NCBI RefSeq assembly: GCF_900105885.1 | Contig: NZ_LT629780.1 | Location: 496,001-560,000, forward strand | From: Pseudomonas guangdongensis | GTDB taxonomy: Bacteria > Pseudomonadota > Gammaproteobacteria > Pseudomonadales > Pseudomonadaceae | Length of the DNA stretch: 64,000 bases | Reading direction: 5' to 3' | Part shown: positions 7,576-17,868 of the stretch, piece by piece | How positions within the stretch are numbered: position 1 is the first letter of the stretch | Layout of the letters: each line of letters opens with the position of its first letter | Translations under genes and position numbers: made by a program | The notes under the pieces: generated by a model | Databases searched by the model: none | What the model was told of the DNA's origin: nothing | Seen by the model: only the letters and a program-made list of their open reading frames with translations

Positions 7576-8526
7576 ATGTCCAGCCTTCACGTCTCGGCCC
7601 GGCTGTTCGACCGCTGGCAGAACGAGCTGCATCGCGTCTGCGGACGCTTCCAGTCCGCCCCGCCGCGCCAGGCCGACGGCTTCATCGGCGAGATCGCCCT
7701 GCACGACCGCGGCGGCCTGGAACTGGCACACATCCGCACCAACGCAGGGCGCATCGCCCGCCTGCAGGGCAACGGCGAGCGCGGCGACGGTCGCCACTGT
7801 TTCCTGATCGTCAACCGCAGCGGCCACGCCGAGATGCGCCAGGACGGCCGCAGCGTGCGCCTCGGTCCCGGCGACATGGCGCTGATGGATTCGGCGCGGC
7901 CCTGCGAGATCCTCCCCGCCGGGCTGATCGACCACCTGTCCTTCCACCTCGAACGCGACACCCTGTGCCGGCACCTGGCGCCCAACCAGCGGCTGTTCGG
8001 CAAGCTCGACCTCGCCTCCACCAGCGGCCGCCTGCTGGCCAGCCTGGCGGTACAGATCCACGGCGAGGGCGCGCCTGCAGCGTGCAGCCAGGACGAGGGC
8101 GCCGCCCTGCAGAACGCGCTGATCGCCCTGCTGCTGCCGACCCTGCGCGGCGACGCGCTGGCCGGCGGCATCCCCGACGAGGCGCCGCACGCCACCCTAC
8201 TGCGCGACCGCGCCCAGCGCCTGATCGGCCAGCGCCTCCACGATGCGCAGCTGACCCCGCAGTCGCTCGCCGAGCAGCTGCACATCTCCATCCGCCAGCT
8301 CTACCGCCTGTTCGAGGACAGCGGCGATAGCGTGTGCCGCTACATCCAGCGCCAGCGCCTGCAGCGTAGCGCCGAGGACCTGCTCGACCCGCAGTTGCGC
8401 CACGAGTCGATCACCCGCATCGCCTTCAAGTGGGGCTTCGCCGACTCGGCGCACTTCAGCCGGGCCTTCAAGCGCGAGTTCGACCGCTCGCCGCGGGAGT
8501 ACCGCCTGCACGGCGGCGGCCACTGA
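7576..8526 (+). CDS. AraC-family transcriptional regulator, FeaR-like
   Basis: 316-residue regulator. The N-terminal 200 residues form an AraC_binding_2-type sensor domain (GDMALMDSARPCEI is typical), and the C-terminal 100 carry two helix-turn-helix motifs (LAEQLHISIRQLYRLFE and ITRIAFKWGFADSAHFSRAFKREF). Length and sensor domain resemble FeaR, the activator of phenylethylamine/tyramine catabolism, which controls feaB. The FeaB-like dehydrogenase at 3278-4780 and the divergent porin are plausible targets. Start at ATG 7576, 5 bases after AGGAGGT; a longer frame upstream has no ribosome site. The FeaR assignment is family-level, not proven. Confidence 0.8.
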   Translation: MSSLHVSARLFDRWQNELHRVCGRFQSAPPRQADGFIGEIALHDRGGLELAHIRTNAGRIARLQGNGERGDGRHCFLIVNRSGHAEMRQDGRSVRLGPGDMALMDSARPCEILPAGLIDHLSFHLERDTLCRHLAPNQRLFGKLDLASTSGRLLASLAVQIHGEGAPAACSQDEGAALQNALIALLLPTLRGDALAGGIPDEAPHATLLRDRAQRLIGQRLHDAQLTPQSLAEQLHISIRQLYRLFEDSGDSVCRYIQRQRLQRSAEDLLDPQLRHESITRIAFKWGFADSAHFSRAFKREFDRSPREYRLHGGGH

Positions 8527-8541
8527 GCCGCGCGGGACGCC

Positions 8542-9750
8542 TCAGCCGGCCAGGGCGGCCTCGCGCCGCTCGGACAGCGCAACCCCCACCAGCGCGCGCT
8601 CCAGGCGGCGCAGCATCTCGTCGATGTTGCCATGACTGACGGTCAGCGCCGGCGAAAAGCGCAGGATGTGCGGCTGCGGAGCATTGAGCAGCAAGCCCTC
8701 GTCGAGCGCCGCGCGGGCCACCTGCGGGGCCGAGAGACGCTGCAGCGGCAGCCCCCAGAGCAGCCCGTGGCCGCGCAGCGGGCCGTGGCCCTGGCGGCGC
8801 GCCACCTGGGCCAGACCATCGCGCAGGTGCTCGCCGAGGCCGCGCACCTGTTCGAGAAAGCCCGGCTCCAGCACCGTCTTCAGCACCGCCAGGCCCGCCG
8901 CCAGCATCAGCGCGTTGCCGTGGTAGGTGCCGCCCTGCTCGCCCGGCTCCAGGCAGCAGGCGCTGCCGCGCGCCAGCAGCGCGGCCAGTGGCACGCCGCC
9001 GCCCAGGCCCTTGCCGAGGGTGAGGATGTCGGCACGCACGCCGTACAGCTCCTCGGCCAGCAGCGCGCCGCAGCGGCCCATGCCGGTCTGCACCTCGTCG
9101 AGGATCAGGAGCACGCCGCGCGCGCGGCACAGCCGCTCGGCGCCCTGCAGGTAGTCGAGGGTCGCCGGGATCACCCCGGCCTCGCCCTGCACCGGCTCCA
9201 GCAGCACCGCCACGGTATGCGAGTCGACCGCCCGGGAGAGCGCCTCCAGGTCGTTGAACGGCACCTTGACGAAGCCCGGCACCTTCGGCTCGAACATCGC
9301 CTGGAAGGCCGGCTTGCCGGAGGCGGACATGGCGCCGAAGGTGCGGCCGTGGAAGCTGTGACGGGCGGTGACGATGGTGAAGGCCCCGTCGCGATGCCGC
9401 TGGCCCCACTTGCGCGCCAGCTTGATCGCGCCCTCGCAGGCCTCGGCGCCGCTGTTGAGGAAGTAGGCCTGGTCGCTGCCGGTGGCCTCGCACAGCCGGC
9501 TGGCCAGCTTGAGCAGGCCGCCGTGGTAGTGGGCGGCGCCGGGATTGATCAGCCGCTCGGCCTGGCGCTGCAGCGCCTCGACCACCACCTTCGGGCTGTG
9601 GCCGAGGCTGTTGACCGCCCAGCCCTGGGTGAAGTCCAGATAGGCGCGGCCCTCGCTGTCCCACAGCCAGGAACCCTGGCCGCGCACGAAGACCTGCTCG
9701 GGGCGCTCGACGCTGGGCATCAGGCGCAGGCTCGCCAGTGCGTCACGCAT
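8542..9750 (-). CDS. Class III (acetylornithine-type) PLP aminotransferase
   Basis: 402-residue fold-type I aminotransferase. The PLP Lys is in LTLGKGLGGG (residue 247), the pyridine-binding Asp in LILDEVQTGMGR (218), and SGAEACEGAIKLAR (100-113) binds phosphate. It belongs to the ArgD/GabT superfamily and would move an amino group from an omega-amino compound to 2-oxoglutarate or pyruvate; the exact substrate is unknown and it is not clearly the biosynthetic ArgD. It overlaps the MOSC gene by 8 bases with its ribosome site GGAGGTG inside that gene, so the two are translationally coupled. A second Met at residue 11 is a possible start. Confidence 0.85.
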   Translation of the reverse strand: MRDALASLRLMPSVERPEQVFVRGQGSWLWDSEGRAYLDFTQGWAVNSLGHSPKVVVEALQRQAERLINPGAAHYHGGLLKLASRLCEATGSDQAYFLNSGAEACEGAIKLARKWGQRHRDGAFTIVTARHSFHGRTFGAMSASGKPAFQAMFEPKVPGFVKVPFNDLEALSRAVDSHTVAVLLEPVQGEAGVIPATLDYLQGAERLCRARGVLLILDEVQTGMGRCGALLAEELYGVRADILTLGKGLGGGVPLAALLARGSACCLEPGEQGGTYHGNALMLAAGLAVLKTVLEPGFLEQVRGLGEHLRDGLAQVARRQGHGPLRGHGLLWGLPLQRLSAPQVARAALDEGLLLNAPQPHILRFSPALTVSHGNIDEMLRRLERALVGVALSERREAALAG

Positions 9751-10441
9751 GGCACACCTCCGCCCCGGCGCCGCTGCGTCCGTACAGCCGCATTTGCCAG
9801 TCCTCCAGTTCGCCGCTGTCCAGGCGCCGCCCGGCGATCCGCCGCCAGTCCCCCGCCAGCGCCGCGCAGCCCTGCATCTGGCGCAGCGCGCTGCGCTCCA
9901 GCGGCTGGTGGACGAACCAGCGCAGCAACTGCGCCACGCTGAGCTGCGGGTAATGGCGCTGCACCAGCGTGAGCGGCGCCTCGACGCTCACCGGGCCGGG
10001 GCGCAGTACCCGGTAGTACCAGCCGCAGCGCCCGCTGTCCTGCAGCAGACGCGGCAGCTCGGGCAGGTTCCAACGCTGCGCCAGGCAGTAGTCGGGCAGG
10101 TGCGGCTGGCTGACTTCGAGCAGCGCCTCGCCCCAGCGCCAGAGATCGCCAACGCACACCGCCTCCTCCAGCAGGCCGAAGGCCGAGAAGTTCTCGCCGC
10201 AGGCCGCCGGGCGCCACTTGTTGAAGGCGAAGCGCTTGCGCCAGTGCCGGTAGTGCTCGGCCGGATAGTGCAGCAACGCACGGTCGCTATCGCCGGGATG
10301 GTGTCGCCGGCCCAGGGTGTCGCCGGGCAGACCCTCGCTGCCCAGCCAGACCTCGCCGTCCAGACGCTGCTGCACGGCGGACTCGCCGGTTATTTCTTCG
10401 ACTTTTCCTATGAATACTTCGCGGATCTTCAGGGCGCGCAT
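9743..10441 (-). CDS. MOSC domain protein, YiiM-like
   Basis: 232-residue protein resembling YiiM, a molybdenum-cofactor-dependent enzyme of E. coli associated with resistance to N-hydroxylated bases. GLPGDTLGRRHHPGDSDRAL, HYPAEHYRHWRKRF and GENFSAFGL are shared family features, and AVCVGDLWRWGEALLEVSQP contains the MOSC Cys (about residue 110). It would reduce N-hydroxylated compounds in the cytoplasm. The start at 10441 (MRALKIREVF) fits the family; the reading frame continues upstream to 10528 without support. First gene of a two-gene operon with the aminotransferase, divergent from a LysR regulator. Confidence 0.82.
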   Translation of the reverse strand: MRALKIREVFIGKVEEITGESAVQQRLDGEVWLGSEGLPGDTLGRRHHPGDSDRALLHYPAEHYRHWRKRFAFNKWRPAACGENFSAFGLLEEAVCVGDLWRWGEALLEVSQPHLPDYCLAQRWNLPELPRLLQDSGRCGWYYRVLRPGPVSVEAPLTLVQRHYPQLSVAQLLRWFVHQPLERSALRQMQGCAALAGDWRRIAGRRLDSGELEDWQMRLYGRSGAGAEVCHA

Positions 10442-10526
10442 GGGGCCACCTGCCAGCCGTTTTGCCTTGGATGGCGATAGACTATGGCGGCCACCGGCCC
10501 GTCGGCCATTTCGATTTTCCAGCTTC

Positions 10527-10549
10527 ATTCATAAGCATTCGTTATGAAT
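10527..10549. promoter_or_regulatory. LysR-type operator candidate (dyad)
   Basis: ATTCATAA (10527-10534) and TTATGAAT (10542-10549) form a perfect inverted repeat with a 7-base spacer. It lies between the divergent LysR gene and the MOSC/aminotransferase operon, where a LysR regulator would be expected to bind. Confidence 0.6.
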
Positions 10550-10576
10550 AGAGCCCATCCGGAGCAGGCACCGCCC

Positions 10577-11455
10577 ATGGACTTTCGCCAGTTGCGCTAC
10601 TTCGTCGCGCTCTACGAGGAAGGCCACGTCGGCCGCGCCGCCGAGCGCCTGAGCCTCTCGCAGCCGGCGCTGTCACAGCAGATCCGCCAGCTGGAAGGCG
10701 AACTGGAGGTGGCCCTGTTCCAGCGCAGCGGCCGGCGCCTGCTGCCGGCGCCCGCCGCGCACACCCTCTATCACCACGCGGTGCCGCTTCTCGACGGCCT
10801 GGAGCGCAGCCGCGAGGCGATGCGCGCGTTCCGCGGCCAGACCCCGCGCAGCCTGGCCATCGGCGTGCTGCAGACGGTCAACGCCAGCCTGGTGCCACAC
10901 CTCCTGGAGCGCCTGCGCGCCGTGCAGCCCCATCTGGTGGTACAGATCTACGAGCTGTCCGGCATCGACATCGAGCGACGCCTGCTCACCGGCAGCCTGG
11001 ACATCGGCATCGGCTTCCTGCCGCCGCGCCAGCCGGGCCTGCACAGCCTGCCGCTGTACGAGGACGAGCTGCAGCTGGTGATCGCCGCCGACCATCCGCT
11101 GCGCGAGTTCCGCAAGGTATCGCTGGCCCAGGCCGCCGAACTGCCGATGCTGCTGCTCGGCGAGGAGTTCCGGGTCCGGCAGATCTGGCAGGAACAACTG
11201 GCCGGCATCGGCCGCCGGCCGCGGGTCCAGGCCGAACTCAACCAGATGAGCGGGATTCTCGACAGCCTGGCGCACACCCGCCTGGCCTCGGTGCTGCCCG
11301 GCCGCGCCCGGCAGGCCCAGGGCCAGGCGGCGCTGCTGTGGAAACCGCTGAGCGAGCCGCGCATTCCGCTGCAGGTCGGGTTGGTCTATCGCGACGCGCA
11401 GCGCCAGCAGGCGACCCTCGAACTGCTGCGCTCGGCGCTGGACGGCGAGCTCTGA
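10577..11455 (+). CDS. LysR-family transcriptional regulator
   Basis: 292-residue LysR regulator. The winged helix-turn-helix occupies residues 1-60 (MDFRQLRYFVALYEEGHVGRAA... with LSLSQPALSQQIRQLE), followed by a two-lobed periplasmic-binding-like effector domain resembling CynR/CbbR-type members. An ATG at 10544 is in frame, but it lies inside the dyad operator and lacks a ribosome site, so MDFRQLR at 10577 is preferred. Divergence from the MOSC/aminotransferase operon suggests that operon is its target, and the shared dyad suggests autoregulation. The effector is unknown. Confidence 0.85.
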   Translation: MDFRQLRYFVALYEEGHVGRAAERLSLSQPALSQQIRQLEGELEVALFQRSGRRLLPAPAAHTLYHHAVPLLDGLERSREAMRAFRGQTPRSLAIGVLQTVNASLVPHLLERLRAVQPHLVVQIYELSGIDIERRLLTGSLDIGIGFLPPRQPGLHSLPLYEDELQLVIAADHPLREFRKVSLAQAAELPMLLLGEEFRVRQIWQEQLAGIGRRPRVQAELNQMSGILDSLAHTRLASVLPGRARQAQGQAALLWKPLSEPRIPLQVGLVYRDAQRQQATLELLRSALDGEL

Positions 11456-11485
11456 ACGGGATGGCGGGCAAATCGCAGGCAAAAG

Positions 11486-11511
11486 AAAACCCCGCCGAGG
11501 CGGGGTTCTTG
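11486..11511 (+). terminator. Rho-independent terminator after the LysR gene
   Basis: Stem AACCCCGCC (11488-11496) with GGCGGGGTT (11499-11507), followed by CTT. The A-rich stretch before it would also let it act on minus-strand transcripts. Confidence 0.7.
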
Positions 11512-11660
11512 CAGATCGTGTCCTGAAGTTCCGTATCGCTCCACCGTCCTGATGGAATCCCTGTAATCCGTGTTCTGATGTGCGCTTCCTGCGCCAAGTC
11601 CAGATGTGCTTAGGTTAGTGCCGCGCCCTGCACCTTTCTAGGGCGCTTGCCCCCGGCGTC

Positions 11661-11680
11661 GTGTAAGCCATGGCTTACAC
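11661..11680. repeat. Perfect 20-base palindrome downstream of an acyl-CoA dehydrogenase
   Basis: GTGTAAGCCATGGCTTACAC is perfectly self-complementary over 20 bases. It lies 16 bases past the stop of the minus-strand acyl-CoA dehydrogenase. It has no loop or U-run, so it looks more like a protein-binding site than a terminator. Confidence 0.6.
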
Positions 11681-11695
11681 GGTCGATGCCCCTCA

Positions 11696-13462
<1,767 letters not shown>

Positions 13463-13568
13463 TGTCTCTCTCCTTGCGGTCGCGAGCGGCGCGGTGCGGG
13501 GCATCCCACGCCCTTGGCGGAGGGCGCGAACCCCGCGCGCGGCGCGGCTCGCGCAGCATTCCGGCGGT

Positions 13569-15374
13569 TCAGTAGCCGAGGTCGAAGGCCTCGGCCTCCA
13601 GCGCCATCAGACTGGCGGCGCCGGCCTGGATCGCCGCCGCGTGGCTGCGGGTGCGCGGCAGCAGGCGCTGGTAGTAGAAGCGCGCGGTGGCCAGCTTGGC
13701 GCGGTAGAAGTCCGCCTCGCCGCTGCCGGCGGCGAGCTTCGCCTGCGCCACCCGCGCCATGTCGGCCCAGAAGTAGGCCAGGCAGGCGTAGCCGGAATAC
13801 ATCAGGTAATCCACCGCCGCGGCGCCGACTTCCTCGCGGTCCTGCAGGGCCTTCATGCCCACCTGCATCGTCAGCTCGCCCCACTCCTTGTTCAGCGCGG
13901 CCAGCGGGGCGACGAACTCGGCCAGCGCCGCGTCGCCCTCGTGGGCCTTGCAGAAGCGGTGGACGATCCGGGTGAAGGCCTTGAGCATCTCGCCCCGGCT
14001 CATCAGCACCTTGCGTCCCAGCAGGTCGAGGGCCTGAATGCCGGTGGTGCCCTCGTACATCATGGCGATGCGGCTGTCGCGGGCGTTCTGCTCCATGCCC
14101 CACTCGGCGATGTAGCCGTGGCCGCCGAACACCTGCATGCCCAGGCTCGCGCACTCGAAGCCGACCTCGGTCATGAACGCCTTGGCGATCGGGGTGAGGA
14201 ACGCCAGCAGGGTGTCGGCCTCCTCGCGGGCCGCCGCGTCCTCGTCGTAGCGCACCACGTCGACCAGTCGGGCGGCGTAATAGACCATCGCCCGGTTGCC
14301 CTCGGCGAAGGCCTTGATGGTCAGCAGCATGCGCCGCACGTCGGGGTGGACGATGATCGGGTCGGCCGGCTTGTCGGGCTCCTTCGGGCCGTTCAGGGCG
14401 CGCATCTGCAGGCGCTCGCGGGCGTACTTCAGCGCACCCTGGAAGGCCACCTCGGCGTGCGCCAGCCCCTGCAGGGCGGTGCCCAGGCGCGCGGTGTTCA
14501 TGAAGGTGAACATGCACTTGAGGCCTTCGTTGGCCGGGCCGATCAGCCAGCCGGTGGCGCCGTCGAAGTTCATCACGCAGGTGGCGTTGCCGTGGATGCC
14601 CATCTTGTGCTCGATGGAGCCGCAGCCCAGCGCGTTGCGCGCGCCGAGGCCACCGTCCGCGCCGGGCAGGAACTTGGGCACGATGAACAGCGAGATGCCC
14701 TTGGTGCCGGGCGGCGCGTCGGGCAGGCGGGCCAGCACGATGTGCACGATGTTCTCCGCCAGATCGTGCTCGCCGGCGGAGATGAAGATCTTGGTGCCGC
14801 TGATCTTGTACGAGCCGTCGGCCTGGGGTTCGGCGCGGGTGCGCAGCAGGCCGAGGTCCGAGCCGCAGTGCGGCTCGGTCAGGCACATGGTGCCGGTCCA
14901 CTCGCCGCTCACCAGCTTCGGCAGCCAGGTGGCCCGCTGCTCGGCGCTGCCGTGGGCCGACAGGGTGTTCATCGCCCCGTGAGCCAGCCCCGGATACATG
15001 CCCCAGGCCCAGTTGGCCTCGCCGACCAGCTCGCTGACCACCAGCCCCAGCGACTCCGGCAGGCCCTGGCCGCCGTACTCCGGCTCGTGGGCCAGGCTCG
15101 GCATGCCCAGCCCGACGTACTGGCGGTAGGCCTCCTTGAAGCCGCTCGGGGTCTTCACCCCGGAGGCCGACCAGATGCAGCCCTCGCGGTCGCCGACCCG
15201 GTTCAGCGGCGCCAGCACCTCCTCACAGAACTGCGCGGTCTGTTCGAGGATCGCCTCGACCACGTCCGGGGTGGCGTCCCGGCAGGCCGGCAGGCGCTGG
15301 TAGTGTGCCGGGTAGTCGAGCAGTTCGTCGCGCACGAAGCGCAGGTCGCGCAGGGGGGCTTTGTAGTCGGGCAT
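13569..15374 (-). CDS. Acyl-CoA dehydrogenase, long FadE1/FadE2-type
   Basis: 601-residue paralogue of the gene downstream. MPDYKAPLRDLRFVRDELL at the N-terminus, MCLTEPHCGSDLGLLRTRAE in the FAD/substrate region, and Glu441 in MYEGTTGIQALDLLGRK as catalytic base. It oxidises acyl-CoA to trans-2-enoyl-CoA, with electrons passing to ETF. The start at 15374 is chosen for the conserved MPDYKAPLRD N-terminus. It follows bioD by 67 bases on the same strand and precedes the second enzyme by 106 bases, so these three genes may be cotranscribed. By position I take it as the PA0506 (FadE1) counterpart. Confidence 0.9.
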   Translation of the reverse strand: MPDYKAPLRDLRFVRDELLDYPAHYQRLPACRDATPDVVEAILEQTAQFCEEVLAPLNRVGDREGCIWSASGVKTPSGFKEAYRQYVGLGMPSLAHEPEYGGQGLPESLGLVVSELVGEANWAWGMYPGLAHGAMNTLSAHGSAEQRATWLPKLVSGEWTGTMCLTEPHCGSDLGLLRTRAEPQADGSYKISGTKIFISAGEHDLAENIVHIVLARLPDAPPGTKGISLFIVPKFLPGADGGLGARNALGCGSIEHKMGIHGNATCVMNFDGATGWLIGPANEGLKCMFTFMNTARLGTALQGLAHAEVAFQGALKYARERLQMRALNGPKEPDKPADPIIVHPDVRRMLLTIKAFAEGNRAMVYYAARLVDVVRYDEDAAAREEADTLLAFLTPIAKAFMTEVGFECASLGMQVFGGHGYIAEWGMEQNARDSRIAMMYEGTTGIQALDLLGRKVLMSRGEMLKAFTRIVHRFCKAHEGDAALAEFVAPLAALNKEWGELTMQVGMKALQDREEVGAAAVDYLMYSGYACLAYFWADMARVAQAKLAAGSGEADFYRAKLATARFYYQRLLPRTRSHAAAIQAGAASLMALEAEAFDLGY

Positions 15375-15441
15375 GGCTTCGTCCTCTGAAAGCATCTGGC
15401 GTTCAGTGACAGTATGGCCCAAGGCCCCCGCCGGCAAGGGT

Positions 15442-16125
15442 TCAGCGGCGCAGCGCGGTCAGGTCGAGATGCGCGGCCACCGCCGCCGGGCTCGCCTGCG
15501 TCAGCCGCGGCACGCGGCCCAGGCAGGGCGCGCCCAGGCGCTCGGTGAGGGTGGCGAGGTTGTCGTCCAGGCGCGCGGTGGCCGGATCGACCACGTTGGC
15601 CACCCAGCCGGCCAGCGGCAGGCCGTCGCGGGCGATGGCCTCGGCGCTCAGCACCGCGTGATTGATGCAGCCCAGACGCACGCCGACCACCAGGATCACC
15701 GGCAGCTGCAGGGCCACGGCCAGATCGGACAGGCTCTCGCCCCCGGCCAGCGGCACCCGCCAGCCGCCGGCGCCCTCGACCAGACTGAAGTCGGCGCCGC
15801 GCGCCAGCACCCGTCGCACCGGCGGCAGCAGCGCGGCGACAGTCAGCTCGACGCCGACCTCGCGCGCCGCCAGGTGCGGGGCGATGGCCGGCTCGAAGGC
15901 GAAGGGGTTGACCTCGGCATAGTCCAGCGCCAGCGAGCACTCGCCGAGCAGCGCCAGGGCGTCGCCGTTGCGCAGCCCAGCTGCGGTGCGCTCGCAGCCG
16001 GAGGCCACCGGCTTGGCCGCCGCGGTGGACAGCCCGCGGCTACGGGCGGCGTGCAGCAGGCCGGCGGCGATGGTGGTCTTGCCGATCTCGGTGTCGGTGC
16101 CGGCGATGAAGAAGGCGGCGGTCAT
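15442..16125 (-). CDS. bioD: Dethiobiotin synthetase
   Basis: 227-residue ATP-dependent carboxylase-type enzyme that closes the ureido ring of dethiobiotin from 7,8-diaminopelargonate and CO2. The P-loop is GTDTEIGKTT (residues 9-18), VEGAGGWRVPL is the family's second signature and KPVASGCE the substrate Lys region. Starts at ATG 16125; the frame runs on upstream through REP sequence, which is not coding. It is the last biotin gene of the minus-strand operon. bioA is not in this window, which is common in Pseudomonas. Confidence 0.93.
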   Translation of the reverse strand: MTAAFFIAGTDTEIGKTTIAAGLLHAARSRGLSTAAAKPVASGCERTAAGLRNGDALALLGECSLALDYAEVNPFAFEPAIAPHLAAREVGVELTVAALLPPVRRVLARGADFSLVEGAGGWRVPLAGGESLSDLAVALQLPVILVVGVRLGCINHAVLSAEAIARDGLPLAGWVANVVDPATARLDDNLATLTERLGAPCLGRVPRLTQASPAAVAAHLDLTALRR

Positions 16126-16154
16126 GGGGCGATTGTCCTCGCTATGCAGATAAT

Positions 16155-16257
16155 CGTGCCTACGCTCCTGCGCGGGCACGCAGCCAGGGACGCTCCCGCG
16201 TCCCGGACGCAGGAGCGTCCGTAGAGTCTGGCCCCCACGCAGGAGCGTGGGAGCCAT
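16155..16257. repeat. Composite REP element (four palindromes) between bioC and bioD
   Basis: Four short palindromes follow one another: 16155-16180, 16187-16204 (GGGACGC..GCGTCCC), 16205-16220 (GGACGC..GCGTCC) and 16234-16251 (CCCACGC..GCGTGGG), ending GGAGCCATCA. The same order, arms and flank recur at 44181-44288. These are repetitive extragenic palindromes of the Pseudomonas type. The element directly abuts the bioC stop codon. Confidence 0.85.
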
Positions 16258-16263
16258 CATGCA

Positions 16264-17058
16264 TCACGCCCGCCGCAACACCCCGTACACCACCTGCCAG
16301 CTGGCCGGCAGGCCGTGCTCGTCGCGGAAGCGCTCGTAGGCCTCGACCAACGCGCGCACCCGCGCGCGGCCGGTGAGGCCGCCGGGGCGGCCGGGATTGA
16401 GGTTGTGGGCGCCGAGGGCCTTGAGCTCGTGGGTCAGCTGGCGCAGGTCGGCGTAGTGCAGCACACGCCGCTCCGTCGCCAACTCGACCACTTCAAGACC
16501 GCAGGCTTCGCACAGCGCCCGGTAGTCCTCGAAGCGGCGGAAGCGGTTGACGTGGACGAAGCCGTCCACCGCCTGCCAGCTGCCCTGCAGCTCCTGCAGG
16601 GTGCCGACGCACAGGCTGCTGAAGGCCAGCACGCCGCCCGGCGCCAGCACGCGGCGCGCCTCGGCCAGCACGGCGGCGAAGTCCGCGCACCACTGCAGGG
16701 CCAGGCTGGAGAAGATCAGGTCGTGGCTGGCAGTGGCCAGCGGCAGGCGCTCGGCATCGCCACAGACGAAGCGGCTGGCGCCGCCCAGCGGGCGGGCGTG
16801 GCGCAGCATGCCCTCGGCGATGTCCACCGCGGTGCCGCTGGCCTGCGGGAAGCGCGCGGCCAGGGCGCGGCTGAAATGGCCGGTGCCGCTGCCCAGGTCG
16901 ACCCAGCGATCCGGCACAAGGTCGCCCGGCAGGCGCGCCAGCAACTCGGCGCCGACCGCGCGCTGCAGCTCGGCGACGCTGTCGTAGCTGGCCGCGGCGC
17001 GGGAGAAGGAGGCGGCGACCTGGCGCTTGTCGGGCAGCACGCCCTGTGGATCGGTCAT
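16264..17058 (-). CDS. bioC: Malonyl-[acyl-carrier-protein] O-methyltransferase
   Basis: 264-residue SAM-dependent methyltransferase that caps malonyl-ACP so that fatty-acid synthesis can build pimeloyl-ACP. The SAM-binding motif [11 protein letters not shown] is at residues 53-63, and [13 protein letters not shown] near the N-terminus is characteristic of BioC. The ATG at 17058 follows GAGGGG. It lies 81 bases after bioH and 138 bases before bioD, the latter gap being filled by a REP element. The stop codon itself borders the repeat. Confidence 0.92.
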   Translation of the reverse strand: MTDPQGVLPDKRQVAASFSRAAASYDSVAELQRAVGAELLARLPGDLVPDRWVDLGSGTGHFSRALAARFPQASGTAVDIAEGMLRHARPLGGASRFVCGDAERLPLATASHDLIFSSLALQWCADFAAVLAEARRVLAPGGVLAFSSLCVGTLQELQGSWQAVDGFVHVNRFRRFEDYRALCEACGLEVVELATERRVLHYADLRQLTHELKALGAHNLNPGRPGGLTGRARVRALVEAYERFRDEHGLPASWQVVYGVLRRA

Positions 17059-17139
17059 GGTCGTCCCCTCGATGGCGCACGGTGCGCCGCGCGCACCGGA
17101 CAGAACCTCTCTGCGGCGCCCGTGGCGCGCCCTGTCAGG

Positions 17140-17868
17140 CTACGCATTCCCGGCCTCGCGGACGCCTTCGTCGATCAGCGTGGCCAGCGCCTGCGGCTGT
17201 TCGGCGACGCAGGCGTGGCTGCAGCCCTCCAGCACGTCCACCTCGCCGGCCGGCAGCAGGGCCAGCAGCGCCTCGGCGGCGCTCGCCGGCAGCAGCGCAT
17301 CGGCCTCGGCCAAGAGGTGCAGTTGCGGGCCGGCGAAACTCGCCAGCGCGGCGCGGTTGTCCAGCGCGGCCAGCACGTCGAGGCCGGCGAGCAGGTGCGC
17401 CGGCTCCTGTGCCGGCAGGCCCTGCTGCAACTGGCGGCCCAGCGCGCGGGCGTCCACGCCGCCCTGGGCGCAGAGCATGGCGAAGCGCCTGAGGGTGGCG
17501 GCGGCATCCGCCGCGCAGCCGGCGCGGAAGGCGGCGAAAGTGGCGGCGGCCATGGCGCTCGGCCAGTCGTCGCGGGCAACGAAACAGGCGTTGCTGGCCA
17601 GGGTGACGAGGCCCTGGCAGCGCGCGCCGCGCCGGGCGGCCAGGGCCGTGGCGAGCATGCCGCCGAGCGACCAGCCGCCCAGCCAAGTGTCGGCGGGCAG
17701 GCGCGCGTCCAGCTCGTCCAGCCAGTCGCGGGGATCGGCGGAGTCCAGCGCCGGCAGCGCGACCAGTTCGGTCGACAGGCCCTGCCCGTTGAGGGCGGCG
17801 ACCAGCGGTTGCAGGGCGGCAGGGCCGAGGCCCCAGCCGGGCAGCAGGATCAGTCGGCTCATGCTCAT
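17140..17868 (-). CDS. bioH: Pimeloyl-[acp] methyl ester esterase
   Basis: 242-residue alpha/beta hydrolase that removes the methyl ester from pimeloyl-ACP methyl ester, ending the BioC-BioH branch. The nucleophile elbow is GGWSLGG with Ser67; the catalytic His is His218 in CSHACVAEQ and the Asp is in AEADALL. The start ATG at 17868 overlaps the bioF stop codon as ATGA, indicating translational coupling; an alternative ATG lies two codons on. The cap domain is typical of the short BioH of Pseudomonas. Confidence 0.9.
   Translation of the reverse strand: MSMSRLILLPGWGLGPAALQPLVAALNGQGLSTELVALPALDSADPRDWLDELDARLPADTWLGGWSLGGMLATALAARRGARCQGLVTLASNACFVARDDWPSAMAAATFAAFRAGCAADAAATLRRFAMLCAQGGVDARALGRQLQQGLPAQEPAHLLAGLDVLAALDNRAALASFAGPQLHLLAEADALLPASAAEALLALLPAGEVDVLEGCSHACVAEQPQALATLIDEGVREAGNA

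Noticed and set aside
13463..13568. A further gene between the two acyl-CoA dehydrogenases (a third copy as recalled in P. aeruginosa)
   Set aside because: The 106-base spacer is too short and has no coding features; only two paralogues are here.
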